NCBI GenBank assembly: GCA_004558145.1
Contig: SFDQ01000014.1
Location: 1 to 48,667 of the forward strand
Source: Oscillospiraceae bacterium
GTDB lineage: Bacteria > Bacillota_A > Clostridia > Oscillospirales > Ruminococcaceae
Reading direction: 5' to 3'
DNA: 48,667 bases
In this document: positions 39,122 to 48,378 of the stretch, in pieces
How positions within the stretch are numbered: the stretch's first letter is position 1
Layout: every line of letters starts with the position of its first letter
Position numbers and translations under genes: made by a program
The notes under the pieces: model-generated
Told to the model about the DNA's origin: nothing
Database searches by the model: none
What the model saw: only the letters and a program-made list of their open reading frames with translations

Positions 39122-41026
39122 ATGCTAAAAGAATTGGTGATGGTTTTGAGCAAAACCTTTTCCCGGCTGCTCAGCCGGTTCCGAAAACAAATATTGATCG
39201 CCTTCGACATTCTGGTGATCTCCCTGGCCTACATCGCGCCCTGGGTCATCATCAACGGCCGGGCCGATTACCAGCGATATTCCAGCCTGCTTGTAGCCAG
39301 CTGGTTTTTGTTTGTCAGCTGCTTCGAGATCGTCTATGCCCTCATGGGCGTCTACGATAGCCTCTGGCGCTATGCTGAGATCGTGGAGTTCTTCCGCCTG
39401 TGCGTTGCCTCCATCATCGCGGTGGCGCTGTTCGGCGTGACCTCTTTCTTCATCTTCAGCGAGACCCGCGTGCCCATTTCGGTCTATTTCCTCAGCGCGC
39501 TGTTCGCGGTGGCCCTCACCCTCTACTCACGTTTGACATACCGAATGTACCGAAACGTCAAGCTGGGCAGGCAGGGCAAGCGGCTGGCGCGGCGCACCCT
39601 GCTCATCGGCGCGGGCGACGCCGCCAGCACCCTGCTCCACGAGCAGTACAAGGCGGCCAACCCCGATATGAACATCATCTGCTGCGTGGACGACGCGCCG
39701 GAAAAGCAGGGCCGCTACATCATGGGCGTGCAGATCATGGGCACCACCGAGGACATCCCCGAGCTGGTGGAGCGCTGCGAAATTGAGACCATCCTGCTGG
39801 CCATCCCCACCATGGACGAGGAGAACCGCCGCCGGGTGCTGTCCATCTGCAACCGCACCAAGTGCAACGTGAAAATTTTGCCGGACATCGTGAAGATGAT
39901 CACCGACGGCGAGGACCTTGCCAGCCGCATCCGCGACGTGAAGGTGGAAGACCTTCTGGGCCGGGACGAGGTGCAGCTTTCCAGCCTCATCACCCAGCTG
40001 GTGGGCGGCAAGCGCATCATGGTCACCGGCGGCGGCGGGTCCATCGGCTCCGAGCTGTGCCGCCAGATCGCCAGCTGCAAGCCCGCGATGCTCATCATCG
40101 TGGACATCTACGAGAACAACGCCTACGCCATCCAGCAGGAGCTGCGCCGAAAATACGGCGACGAGCTGAACCTGGAAGTGCTCATCGCCTCGGTGCGCGA
40201 CTCCAAGAAGATGGACGCTCTGTTCAGCCGCCTGCGCCCCCAGGTGATATTCCACGCGGCGGCCCACAAGCATGTGCCCCTGATGGAGGACAGCCCCGAA
40301 GAAGCGGTGAAGAACAACGTCTTCGGCACCTACAACGTGGCCGTCTGCGCCGACAAATACGGCGCCGAGCGGTTCGTGCTCATCTCCACCGACAAAGCGG
40401 TGAACCCCACCAACGTGATGGGCGCCACCAAGCGCGTGTGCGAGATGGTGGTGCAGGCCATGGCCCAGCGCAGCAAGACCCGCTTCGCCGCTGTGCGCTT
40501 CGGCAACGTGCTGGGGTCCAACGGGTCGGTCATCCCCCTGTTCAAGGACCAGATCGCCGCGGGCGGCCCGGTCACCGTCACCCACCCGGACATCGTGCGC
40601 TATTTCATGACCATCTCCGAGGCGGTGAGCCTTGTGCTGGAGGCCGGCGCCATGGCCAGCGGCGGCGAGATATTCGTGCTGGACATGGGCAAGCCCATGC
40701 GCATCCTGGACCTGGCCGAGAATCTCATCAAGCTCTCCGGCTTCATTCCCTACAAGGACATCCAGATCGTGTTCACCGGCCTGCGCCCCGGCGAAAAGCT
40801 CTATGAGGAGATGCTGATGGACGAGGAGGGCCTGCGCAAGACCGACAACCGCAAGATCTACATCGGCGCGCCGCTGCGGCTGAACAACCAGACCTTCTTC
40901 GACCACCTGATGGCCCTCAAGCAGATCGCTTACAGCAACAACAGCGAGAATCTGGTGCAGGCGCTCACCGATATGGTGCCTACCTTCCACCATCATCGTG
41001 ACGAGATCGGCATGGGGGAGGGCTGA
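39122..41026 (+). CDS. membrane-bound nucleotide-sugar 4,6-dehydratase (PglF/CapD/WbpM type)
   Basis: 634 aa. Four N-terminal membrane helices (about 10-115) are followed by a Rossmann-like domain with LLIGAGDAAS, then the SDR dehydratase with GGGGSIGSE and the family's STDKAVNPTNVMGATKR, where Met replaces the usual catalytic Tyr before xxxK. It should convert UDP-GlcNAc to the 4-keto-6-deoxy sugar used for glycans. The start is unsure: ATG at 39122 and at 39140 are both possible, and neither has a strong SD. It is followed 4 nt later by a sugar transferase gene. Confidence 0.92.
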   Translation: MLKELVMVLSKTFSRLLSRFRKQILIAFDILVISLAYIAPWVIINGRADYQRYSSLLVASWFLFVSCFEIVYALMGVYDSLWRYAEIVEFFRLCVASIIAVALFGVTSFFIFSETRVPISVYFLSALFAVALTLYSRLTYRMYRNVKLGRQGKRLARRTLLIGAGDAASTLLHEQYKAANPDMNIICCVDDAPEKQGRYIMGVQIMGTTEDIPELVERCEIETILLAIPTMDEENRRRVLSICNRTKCNVKILPDIVKMITDGEDLASRIRDVKVEDLLGRDEVQLSSLITQLVGGKRIMVTGGGGSIGSELCRQIASCKPAMLIIVDIYENNAYAIQQELRRKYGDELNLEVLIASVRDSKKMDALFSRLRPQVIFHAAAHKHVPLMEDSPEEAVKNNVFGTYNVAVCADKYGAERFVLISTDKAVNPTNVMGATKRVCEMVVQAMAQRSKTRFAAVRFGNVLGSNGSVIPLFKDQIAAGGPVTVTHPDIVRYFMTISEAVSLVLEAGAMASGGEIFVLDMGKPMRILDLAENLIKLSGFIPYKDIQIVFTGLRPGEKLYEEMLMDEEGLRKTDNRKIYIGAPLRLNNQTFFDHLMALKQIAYSNNSENLVQALTDMVPTFHHHRDEIGMGEG

Positions 41027-41030
41027 GAAA

Positions 41031-41624
41031 ATGTATAAACGGTTTTTTAAACGCGCGCTGGACTTTTTGTGCAGCGGTCTGGCCATCCTGTGCCTGTCCC
41101 CGGTGCTGGCGGTCATCGCGGTGTGGGTCAAGGCCTCGTCTCCGGGGCCGGTGCTCTTCACCCAGAAGCGGGTGGGCAAGGGCAAGACCTTCTTTAAAAT
41201 TTATAAATTCCGCACCATGCGCACCGACACCCCCCACGACATGCCCACCCACATGCTGGAAAATCCCGACGCCTTCATCACCAGCGCCGGGCGCTTCCTG
41301 CGCCGCACCAGCCTGGACGAGCTGCCCCAGATCTTCAACATCTTCTTGGGCCAGATGAGCATCGTGGGGCCCCGGCCCGCCCTCTGGAACCAGGACGATC
41401 TGGTGGCCGAGCGGGACAAATACGGCGCCAACGACTGCGTGCCCGGCCTCACCGGCTACGCCCAGGTCCACGGGCGGGACGAACTGCCCATCCCCGTGAA
41501 GGCGGAACTGGACGGCTATTACGCCAAAAACCTCTCCTTCGCCCTGGACGTGAAGATTTTCTTCCGCACCATCGGCAGCGTTCTGCACCACGAGGGCGTG
41601 GTGGAAGGCAAGCAGGACAACTGA
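41031..41624 (+). CDS. initiating sugar-phosphate transferase (PglC/WcaJ-like)
   Basis: 197 aa, the short monotopic form. A hydrophobic N-terminal hairpin (KRALDFLCSGLAILCLSPVL) is followed by the conserved KFRTMRTDTP, RRTSLDELPQIFNIFLGQMSIVGPRP and PGLTGYAQVHGRDEL motifs. It transfers a sugar phosphate from a UDP sugar to undecaprenyl phosphate, starting a surface glycan. SD GGGGAGGG lies within the preceding gene's end. No further glycan genes follow, so the pair may serve a pathway encoded elsewhere. Confidence 0.94.
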   Translation: MYKRFFKRALDFLCSGLAILCLSPVLAVIAVWVKASSPGPVLFTQKRVGKGKTFFKIYKFRTMRTDTPHDMPTHMLENPDAFITSAGRFLRRTSLDELPQIFNIFLGQMSIVGPRPALWNQDDLVAERDKYGANDCVPGLTGYAQVHGRDELPIPVKAELDGYYAKNLSFALDVKIFFRTIGSVLHHEGVVEGKQDN

Positions 41625-41630
41625 AAACAG

Positions 41631-41663
41631 AAAAAGAGCCGTGCACGCTGCACGGCTCTTTTT
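41631..41663. terminator. bidirectional terminator between converging genes
   Basis: AAAAAGAGCCGTGCA and TGCACGGCTCTTTTT form a 15-bp palindrome with a CGC loop. It has a T run on both strands and serves both the sugar transferase and the DUF4364 gene. Confidence 0.95.
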
Positions 41664-41669
41664 GTTTGG

Positions 41670-42236
41670 TCAGTCTTTTTCATCCGGCGTGGCCAGCGCA
41701 CCCAGCACCAGGGCGTAGATGTCGCTGCCATGTTCGATGAAGGCGTTTTTTGCCATCTCGGCGGTCATGGCGTCGGGCAGAAGCACCTCCAGCCCGAACA
41801 GCTTGCTGCCCATCTCGGAGATGGAGCAGCGCACCGCGTAGCCGTCGCCGGTCTTTTCCACCTCGGCCTTGTGCTGGGCGGCCTTGCGCGCCCACTGCTG
41901 GGCCCGCACCGCCGCGCGCACCGCCGCCTCCCGCACCGTGCGGGGCAGCAGGTCGATGCTCAGCTCGTCCGCCACCGCAAGGCCCTTGGGGGTGATGCGC
42001 CAGCCACCCGCTTCGTCCACGGTGGCAAGGCCGTTCTCCTCCAGGTCCGCAAGGCCCGCGCTCAGCTCAAAATAGTTCACCAGCTGCTCGCCCAGCAGCG
42101 CCTGCTCGATCTCCGCGCGGGTGAGGGGCGCCATGGGGGCCACCATCTTGATGAGATAGCACAGCAGGATGCGGACTTCGGTGTTCTCGGTCAGTCCGCC
42201 CGGTTTCACGCCAAAGGTAAAAGCACTTCCGGCCAT
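41670..42236 (-). CDS. DUF4364 family protein
   Basis: 188 aa. The N-terminus (about 14-80) looks like a winged helix (TENTEVRILLCYLI, then LEENGLATVDEAGGWRITPKGL). The C-terminal part holds VRCSISEMGSKLFGLEVLLPD. The family is restricted to clostridia and its function is unknown; a DNA-binding regulatory role is inferred from the fold pattern. SD GAGGAGG lies 10 nt before the ATG. Its promoter overlaps the stop codon of the S1-domain gene. Confidence 0.85.
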   Translation of the reverse strand: MAGSAFTFGVKPGGLTENTEVRILLCYLIKMVAPMAPLTRAEIEQALLGEQLVNYFELSAGLADLEENGLATVDEAGGWRITPKGLAVADELSIDLLPRTVREAAVRAAVRAQQWARKAAQHKAEVEKTGDGYAVRCSISEMGSKLFGLEVLLPDAMTAEMAKNAFIEHGSDIYALVLGALATPDEKD

Positions 42237-42271
42237 CTTCTCACTTCCTCCTCGGGGTATTTCCAGGAATT

Positions 42272-42300
42272 ATTATAGTGAAAATCTCCCGCTTTTACAA
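42272..42300 (-). promoter_or_regulatory. promoter of DUF4364 gene
   Basis: Minus strand TTGTAA (which contains the TAA stop of the upstream S1 gene), 17-nt spacer, TATAAT. Confidence 0.75.
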
Positions 42301-43212
42301 GGCCGCCGGGCCAAAATCCGTCTCGATGCGTTTTTTGCTGCCCGGCGTGGAGTAGACCCAGTGTTCCAGCCGACCCTCGGTGATGAAGTAGCGGGGGGCG
42401 AAGAACAGCGGCCCCGCCAGCTCCCGGTTCACAATGACCAGTTTTATCTTCATCTTTTCGGGCAGAATACTCTTGATGAAAACGCTCACCGGCTGGCCCG
42501 GGCGCAGGCCCTCGCACCGCTCGGCCAGGCCGGCCAGATTCGGGGCCAGCTCGATGAACACACCGTAGCTCTCCACGCTGCGCACCAGCCCCACCACCGT
42601 CTCGCCGGCATGAAAGCGGTCGGCATTTTCCTGCCAGGTGCCCAGCAGTTCCCGCAACGTCAGCACAAGGCGGCCCTTGTCGTCCCGGCTTTTCACCGCG
42701 CAGGTGAGCTGCTGGCCCACGCCCACCCGGTCCGCCGGGCTCTGGATGCGGGAGACGGACATGCAGTCGATGGGCAGAAGGGCGCTGATGCCGCAGCCTA
42801 CGTCGCAAAAAGCCCCGAAGCTTTCCAGATGGGTCACCACGCACGTCACCAGCTCGCCGGGCAAAAGAGCGTCCAGATAGTCCCTCTGGCAGGCCTCCTG
42901 AGCCAGCCGGCGGGAGAGCAGATATGCGCCGCCTGCTTCCTCGGGCAGGGCGGTGATGCGAAAACAGGTGGGCCTGCCCACCCGCGTCAGCAGCGCCACG
43001 TCCCGCACCGCGCCCTCGCCCGCGCCGGCGGCGCACTCGTCGTGGGGCATGCGGGCAGGGCGGCCCGCCAGCTCGAACACCAGCTGCCGCTCCCGGTCAT
43101 AGGCCAGCGCCGTGCTCTCCAGGATGCTGCCCTGTGCAAACGCCTCGGCCAGCTGGCTCTCGGTCATCCGCCGCGCGTCCCGGCCCTTGCCTTCGGGAGT
43201 ATATTCCACCAT
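42295..43212 (-). CDS. S1 RNA-binding domain protein
   Basis: 305 aa from the ATG at 43212, with GAGG 9 nt upstream; an ATG three codons earlier lies right on the SD and is less likely. Two S1-like OB repeats are visible: PGELVTCVVTHLESFGAFCDVGCG (about 130-200) and AGETVVGLVRSVESYGVFIELAPN (about 205-275). It is much shorter than ribosomal protein S1 (four to six repeats). It is probably a clostridial S1-like RNA-binding protein; whether it joins the ribosome is unknown. Confidence 0.85.
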   Translation of the reverse strand: MVEYTPEGKGRDARRMTESQLAEAFAQGSILESTALAYDRERQLVFELAGRPARMPHDECAAGAGEGAVRDVALLTRVGRPTCFRITALPEEAGGAYLLSRRLAQEACQRDYLDALLPGELVTCVVTHLESFGAFCDVGCGISALLPIDCMSVSRIQSPADRVGVGQQLTCAVKSRDDKGRLVLTLRELLGTWQENADRFHAGETVVGLVRSVESYGVFIELAPNLAGLAERCEGLRPGQPVSVFIKSILPEKMKIKLVIVNRELAGPLFFAPRYFITEGRLEHWVYSTPGSKKRIETDFGPAAL

Positions 43213-43312
43213 CGTTTCCATCCTCACTTTAACTGGTTTTGTCCGCGCCGCACCGGGAACAGACTCCCGGCGCGCGTTTTTAAAAAATATATGCGGGCGG
43301 GGCGGGGGATAT

Positions 43313-43340
43313 TTGCAAAACCGGCGCAAAGGTATATAAT
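43313..43340 (+). promoter_or_regulatory. promoter of DUF951-prfA operon
   Basis: TTGCAA, 16-nt spacer, TATAAT, about 58 nt before the DUF951 start. Confidence 0.7.
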
Positions 43341-43398
43341 ATTAAATTGTCCCCGTCTGCAACGGCGGGGCGGACAAAATGCAAGGGAGGACCGGCCT

Positions 43399-43587
43399 GT
43401 GGATGTGCGCGTGGGCGACCAGATACTGACGAAAAAGCCGCACCCCTGCGGCGCGGCCTGCTTTGATGTGCTGCGTGTGGGCATGGATTTCAAAATTCGA
43501 TGCACCGGCTGCGGGCGGGAGGTCATGCTCCCCCGGGCCAAAATCGAAAAGAACATCAAGAAAATCATCCGTCCCGGCGAGGAATAG
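43399..43587 (+). CDS. DUF951 family protein
   Basis: 62 aa starting at GTG (43399), with SD GGGAGG 8 nt upstream. It has the family core TKKPHPCG, VLRVGMDFKIRCTGCGREVM and KIEKNIKKII. Cysteines in PCG and CTGC could bind a metal. The function is unknown. A longer reading frame through this region starts far upstream on the other side of the promoter and is not real. prfA follows after 48 nt. Confidence 0.92.
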   Translation: MDVRVGDQILTKKPHPCGAACFDVLRVGMDFKIRCTGCGREVMLPRAKIEKNIKKIIRPGEE

Positions 43588-43635
43588 CGCACCTGTTTCG
43601 TTTTTTGAAACACGAAACGGAAAGGAGCAGACCCC

Positions 43636-44724
43636 ATGCTGGAACAGCTGCGCAGGGTGCGCCGCCGCTACGACGAGGTGAACCTCTCGCTGCAGGACCC
43701 GGTCATCCTGGCCGACGGCGGGCGCTACGCCGCGCTGATGAAGGAATATAAGCGCCTCACCCCGCTGATGGAGGCGCTGGACGAGTACGAGCGGGTGTGC
43801 GCCGGGTGCGCCGAGGCCCGCGCCCTGCTGGACGAAGGGGGCCTGGAGCCGGATTTCCGGGAGATGGTCCAGACCGAGTACAGCGAGGACAGGCAGAAAC
43901 AGGAAGAGCTGGAACAGACCCTGCGCATCCTGCTGCTGCCCCGGGACGAAAACGACGACCGCAGCGTCATCCTGGAGATACGCAGCGGCGCCGGCGGCGA
44001 GGAAGCCGCCCTTTTTGCCGCCAGCCTCTGGCGGATGTACGGCATGTACGCCGCCTCCAAAGGCTGGAAGTGCGAGGTGCTGAACCTCAACGAGACCGAA
44101 CTGGGCGGCGTGAAGGAGATAAGCGTGTCGGTGCAGGGCGAGGGAGCCTACAGTCGCCTCAAATACGAGAGCGGCGTCCACCGGGTGCAGCGGGTGCCCG
44201 AGACCGAGACCCAGGGGCGCATCCACACCTCCACCGTTACGGTGGCGGTGATGCCCGAGGCCGAAGAGGTGGACGTGCAGCTGGACCCCGCCGATTTGAA
44301 GATAGACACCTTCCGCTCCTCCGGCGCGGGCGGCCAGCACGTCAACAAGACCTCCAGCGCCATCCGGGTGACCCACCTGCCCACCGGCATGGTGGTGGAA
44401 TGCCAGGACGAGCGAAGCCAGTACAAAAACAAAGATAAGGCCCTCAAGGTGCTTCGCAGCCGCCTGCTGGCGGAAAAACAGCAGGCCCAGAAGGACGCCA
44501 TCGACGCCGACCGGCGCAGCCAGGTGGGCACGGGCGACCGTTCCGAGCGCATCCGTACCTACAATTTCCCCCAGGGGCGGGTCACCGACCACCGCATCGG
44601 CCTCACTCTCTACAAACTCGACAGCGTGATGGACGGCGCGCTGGATGAGCTGCTGAACGCGCTCATCACCGCCGACCAGACCCGGCGGCTGCAGGCCGCC
44701 CAGGAAAAGGAAGCAACACTATGA
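43636..44724 (+). CDS. prfA: peptide chain release factor 1
   Basis: 362 aa. The GGQ motif is at 232-234 (SSGAGGQHVNKTSSAIRVTH) and the stop-codon reading tripeptide is PET at 188-190, within the RF1 PxT pattern. It releases proteins at UAA and UAG. prmC, which methylates the GGQ glutamine and usually follows prfA, is absent; the threonylcarbamoyl-AMP synthase gene overlaps by 4 nt instead. Confidence 0.97.
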   Translation: MLEQLRRVRRRYDEVNLSLQDPVILADGGRYAALMKEYKRLTPLMEALDEYERVCAGCAEARALLDEGGLEPDFREMVQTEYSEDRQKQEELEQTLRILLLPRDENDDRSVILEIRSGAGGEEAALFAASLWRMYGMYAASKGWKCEVLNLNETELGGVKEISVSVQGEGAYSRLKYESGVHRVQRVPETETQGRIHTSTVTVAVMPEAEEVDVQLDPADLKIDTFRSSGAGGQHVNKTSSAIRVTHLPTGMVVECQDERSQYKNKDKALKVLRSRLLAEKQQAQKDAIDADRRSQVGTGDRSERIRTYNFPQGRVTDHRIGLTLYKLDSVMDGALDELLNALITADQTRRLQAAQEKEATL

Positions 44725-45740
44725 AAACCATTCTGACAAAGGCCGACGAGGCCTCGGTGAACAAAGCCGCCGAACTGCTGCAGGCAGGCGAGATCGTGGC
44801 CATCCCCACCGAGACCGTCTACGGCATCGCCGCCAGCGCCTTCGACGGCGCGGCGGTCAAAAAGATATTCGAGGCCAAGGGCCGCCCCCAGGACAACCCC
44901 CTCATCGTCCACATCGACCGGCTGGAAATGCTGGAGGGGCTCGTGGCCAGCGTGCCCGAGGGCGCAAAGGCGCTGGCCCAGGCCTTCTGGCCCGGCCCCC
45001 TCACCATCATCATGCCCCGGGGCCCCAGGGTGGCGGACGAAGTCTGCGCCGGGCTGGACACCGTGGCCATCCGTATGCCCAGCCACCCGGTGGCCCGTGC
45101 GGTCATCGCCGCCAGCGGCCTGCCTCTGGCGGCACCTTCGGCCAACCGCTCCGGCGGGCCCAGCCCCACCATCGCCCAGGACGTGATGGCCGACATGGAC
45201 GGCCGTCTGCCCCTCATCCTGGACGGCGGCGCCTGCGGCGTGGGGGTGGAGTCCACCGTCATCACCCTGGCGGCAGAGCGGCCCATGCTGCTGCGGCCCG
45301 GCTTCGTCACCAAGGAGCAGCTGGAAGGGGTGCTGGGCTGCGAAGTGCAGCTGGCGGGCGCGGTGCTCCACAAGCTGAAGGAAGGGGAGACCGCCCGCAG
45401 CCCCGGCATGAAGTACAAGCACTACGCCCCCAAGGCCCATGTGACCATCCTGCGGGGCGATTTCGACGCCTACCGCAAGTATGTCTGCGACCACGCCGGC
45501 CCCGGCGTGTGGGCCCTCTGCTTTGACGGCGAGGGCGAGCAGCTGCCGGTGCCCTTCATCAGCTACGGCGCCAAAGAGGACGACGCGGCCCAGGCCCGGG
45601 AGCTGTTCAGCGCCCTGCGCCGCCTGGACGAAAAGGGCGCCGAAACAGTCTACGCCCGCTGCCCCCATGTGGGCGGCGTGGGCCTCGCGGTCTACAACCG
45701 GCTGGTGCGGGCGGCTGCCTTCGAGGTGGTGGAGCTGTGA
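44721..45740 (+). CDS. L-threonylcarbamoyladenylate synthase (Sua5 type)
   Basis: 339 aa, so it has both the YrdC catalytic domain (KGRPQDNPLIVHI, APSANRSGGPSPT) and the C-terminal Sua5 domain, with the linker around RSPGMKYKHYAPKAHV. It makes threonylcarbamoyl-AMP for the t6A37 modification of tRNAs reading ANN codons. It overlaps prfA (ATGA) and coaE (GTGA) by 4 nt each, so translation is coupled. Confidence 0.96.
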   Translation: MKTILTKADEASVNKAAELLQAGEIVAIPTETVYGIAASAFDGAAVKKIFEAKGRPQDNPLIVHIDRLEMLEGLVASVPEGAKALAQAFWPGPLTIIMPRGPRVADEVCAGLDTVAIRMPSHPVARAVIAASGLPLAAPSANRSGGPSPTIAQDVMADMDGRLPLILDGGACGVGVESTVITLAAERPMLLRPGFVTKEQLEGVLGCEVQLAGAVLHKLKEGETARSPGMKYKHYAPKAHVTILRGDFDAYRKYVCDHAGPGVWALCFDGEGEQLPVPFISYGAKEDDAAQARELFSALRRLDEKGAETVYARCPHVGGVGLAVYNRLVRAAAFEVVEL

Positions 45741-46336
45741 AGATCATCGGCATCACCGGCCGTTCGGGCAGCGGCAAAAGCGCCGTCTCTGCCCTCTACC
45801 GCCAGCTGGGCTACACCGTGGCGGATGCCGACCTGGTGGCCCGGCAGGTGCTGGAACCCGGCTCTCCCTGCCTTGCAAAACTGGCGGAGGCCTTCGGTGA
45901 TGATTTGCTCACCCCCGAGGGTACGGTAAACCGGCAGCTGCTGGCGGATCGGGCCTTCCGGGACGAAGAAAGCACCCAAAAGCTGGTAAGCATCACCCAC
46001 CCGGAGATCATCGCCCGCCTGCTGGCCGCCGCCGACGAGGCGAAAGGCAGGGGAGAGGCGCTCTTCTTCGTGGACGGCGCGGTCATCGTGGGCGCGCCCT
46101 TCGAAAAACACTGCGACGCCATCTGGCTGGTGAGCGCGCCCTACGAACAGAGCGTGGCGCGCATCCGCAAGCGGGATGGCCTCACCCGGCGGCAGGCCCG
46201 GGCGCGCCTTGCGGCCCAACTGCCGGTGCGCACGCTGCGCAAAGCCGCGGCGCGGGAGATACGCAACGACAAGGATTTGGAACATCTTCGCCGCCAGGCA
46301 CTGGCGGCATTGGAGCAGGAGAAAGGCGGTGCATGA
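45737..46336 (+). CDS. coaE: dephospho-CoA kinase
   Basis: 199 aa from GTG at 45737. The P-loop GRSGSGKSA lies near the start, followed by the DADLVARQVLEPG motif that contacts substrate. It performs the last step of coenzyme A synthesis. It overlaps the preceding gene by 4 nt, and the next gene starts on the base after its stop. Confidence 0.96.
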   Translation: MKIIGITGRSGSGKSAVSALYRQLGYTVADADLVARQVLEPGSPCLAKLAEAFGDDLLTPEGTVNRQLLADRAFRDEESTQKLVSITHPEIIARLLAAADEAKGRGEALFFVDGAVIVGAPFEKHCDAIWLVSAPYEQSVARIRKRDGLTRRQARARLAAQLPVRTLRKAAAREIRNDKDLEHLRRQALAALEQEKGGA

Positions 46337-46915
46337 GTGGCAAAAAAGCTCACAAAACGAATTTTATGGCTCGTGGTGCTCGCGGCGGTGGTCGTGCTGG
46401 CCGTGAGAGGGCTGCGGGAGGGCCTGCACAGGCTTGACCTGGCGCGCTACCCTTTGAAATATACGGAATACGTGGAGAAGGAAGCCGTGGCGAACGGCGT
46501 GGACCCTCTCCTTATCTATGCGGTGATACGCACCGAGAGCGGCTTTGACCCCGGCGCCGAATCCAGCGTGGGGGCACGGGGTCTGATGCAGATCACCGAG
46601 GTCACCTTCGACTGGATCAAGAGCAAAATTGCCCCCGGCGAGGACCTCACCTTCGACGACCTCTACGACCCGGCGGTGAACATCCGCTTCGGCGTCTATT
46701 ATATTTCCGCCTGCCTTGAGCGGTACCACGGCGACGTGTCCACCGCGGCGGCGGCCTACCACAGCGGGTGGGGCACGGTGGACGGCCTGCTGGAAAGCAG
46801 CGACTACTCCGCCGACGGCGAAGTGCTCCACACCTTCCCTTATCAGCAAATGGGCCTGTATGTCACCAAGATAAACCGGGCCTATGAACGTTATCAGGCT
46901 CTTTACGGGGCCTGA
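46337..46915 (+). CDS. lytic transglycosylase (SLT domain)
   Basis: 192 aa from GTG at 46337. A single N-terminal membrane helix (about 9-23) anchors the protein outside the membrane. The Slt-type domain has the catalytic E67 in IRTESGFDPGA, then GARGLMQI and AAAAYHSGWGTVD. It cleaves peptidoglycan strands, making anhydro-muropeptides. Pairing with coaE is common in clostridia and relates to genome order more than to function. Confidence 0.93.
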   Translation: MAKKLTKRILWLVVLAAVVVLAVRGLREGLHRLDLARYPLKYTEYVEKEAVANGVDPLLIYAVIRTESGFDPGAESSVGARGLMQITEVTFDWIKSKIAPGEDLTFDDLYDPAVNIRFGVYYISACLERYHGDVSTAAAAYHSGWGTVDGLLESSDYSADGEVLHTFPYQQMGLYVTKINRAYERYQALYGA

Positions 46916-46933
46916 AGAAAGCGAGGATCAGTT

Positions 46934-48340
46934 ATGAGCAAAGAAATGACCGAAGGCCAGAAGCTGGCCGAACAGCTGCTGTACACCCGGCCCCATGCGG
47001 CCGAGGCCGGCGAGGAGCTGAACAAGGCGGCGGACGAATTCTGCGAGGGCTACAAGGCCTTCCTGGACAACGGCAAGACCGAGCGGGACGTGACCACCTA
47101 CACCGTGAAGCTGCTGGAGGAGAACGGCTACGTTCCCTTCGTGCCCGGCACCAATTACGCCCCCGGCGCAAAAGTGTATCTGAACAACCGGGGCAAGAGC
47201 GTCATCGCCGCCACCATGGGCCAGAAGCCCCTGAGCGAGGGCGTACATATGAACATCGCCCACACCGACGCTCCCCGCCTGGACATCAAACCCAACCCCC
47301 TGTATGAGAACAGCGAGCTGGCCCTGCTCAAGACCCACTACTACGGCGGCATCCGCAAGTATCAGTGGGTGGCCATGCCTTTGGCGCTGCACGGCGTCAT
47401 CTACAAGGCGGACGGCACCCAGGTGAACGTCTGCATCGGCGAGGACGAGGGCGACCCCGTCTTCTGCATCACCGACCTGCTGCCCCACCTGAGCGCCGAC
47501 CAGAACGAGCGCAAGCTGAACGAGGGCGTGAAGGGCGAAGAGCTGAACATCGTGGTGGGCAGCCTGCCCTACGCCGACAAAGAGGTCAAGGACCGGGTCA
47601 AGCTGCTGGCGCTGAAGCTGCTGAACGACAAGTACGGCATCACTGAGCGGGACTTCATCACTGCCGAGCTGGAGGCCGTGCCCGCCTTCAAGGCGAAGGA
47701 CGTGGGCCTTGACCGGGGCCTCATCGGCGCCTACGGCCACGACGACCGTGTGGACGCTTACCCCGCCCTCATCGCCGAGATGGAGACCAAGCTCCCCGTC
47801 TACACCACCGTCTGCGTGCTCACCGACAAGGAGGAAATTGGTTCCGAGGGCGTCACCGGCCTGAACAGCATGTATGTGTTCCACTTTGTGCAGCAGCTGT
47901 GCAAAGCCCAGGGTGCGGACGACATCCTCTGCTTCCAGAACTCCAAGTGCCTGTCCGCGGACGTGACTGCCGCCTTCGACCCCACCTTCCCCTCCGCCTT
48001 TGAGGCGCAGAACAGCACCTTTGCGGGCAAGGGCGTGGCCATCGCCAAGTACACCGGCTCCCGCGGCAAGGGCGGCGCCAACGACGCCTCTGCCGAGCTG
48101 GTGAGCTACTTCACCCGCATCTTTGACGCCGCCGGCGCTGTGTGGCAGATCGGCGAGCTGGGCAAGGTGGACCAGGGCGGCGGCGGCACCGTCGCCAAGT
48201 ACGTGGCCTCCCACAACATCGACACCATGGACGTGGGCGTGCCCGTGCTGAGCATGCACTCGCCCTTCGAGCTGGTGGCCAAGATCGACGTCTACATGGC
48301 CTACAAGGCTTTCAAGGCCTTCAACGACAGCGCCGAGTAA
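46934..48340 (+). CDS. M18 family aminopeptidase
   Basis: 468 aa. Di-zinc ligands are visible in order: HTDAPRLD (first His/Asp), GAYGHDDRVDAY, TDKEEIGSEG (Glu pair) and the final His in MHSPFEL. It removes N-terminal residues, mostly acidic or hydrophobic, from peptides in the cytoplasm. SD is GAGGATC, a modest match. It ends the cluster; only a weak A/T-rich stretch follows before the tRNA promoter. Confidence 0.95.
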   Translation: MSKEMTEGQKLAEQLLYTRPHAAEAGEELNKAADEFCEGYKAFLDNGKTERDVTTYTVKLLEENGYVPFVPGTNYAPGAKVYLNNRGKSVIAATMGQKPLSEGVHMNIAHTDAPRLDIKPNPLYENSELALLKTHYYGGIRKYQWVAMPLALHGVIYKADGTQVNVCIGEDEGDPVFCITDLLPHLSADQNERKLNEGVKGEELNIVVGSLPYADKEVKDRVKLLALKLLNDKYGITERDFITAELEAVPAFKAKDVGLDRGLIGAYGHDDRVDAYPALIAEMETKLPVYTTVCVLTDKEEIGSEGVTGLNSMYVFHFVQQLCKAQGADDILCFQNSKCLSADVTAAFDPTFPSAFEAQNSTFAGKGVAIAKYTGSRGKGGANDASAELVSYFTRIFDAAGAVWQIGELGKVDQGGGGTVAKYVASHNIDTMDVGVPVLSMHSPFELVAKIDVYMAYKAFKAFNDSAE

Positions 48341-48378
48341 GCCGCAAAAAAATCTTCTGATTTTCTCGAAAAAGAGGG

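Noticed and set aside
42169..43587. 472-codon plus-strand frame ending in the DUF951 protein
   Set aside because: Only the last 62 codons are real, starting at GTG 43399 with a good SD. The rest is antisense to the S1-domain gene.
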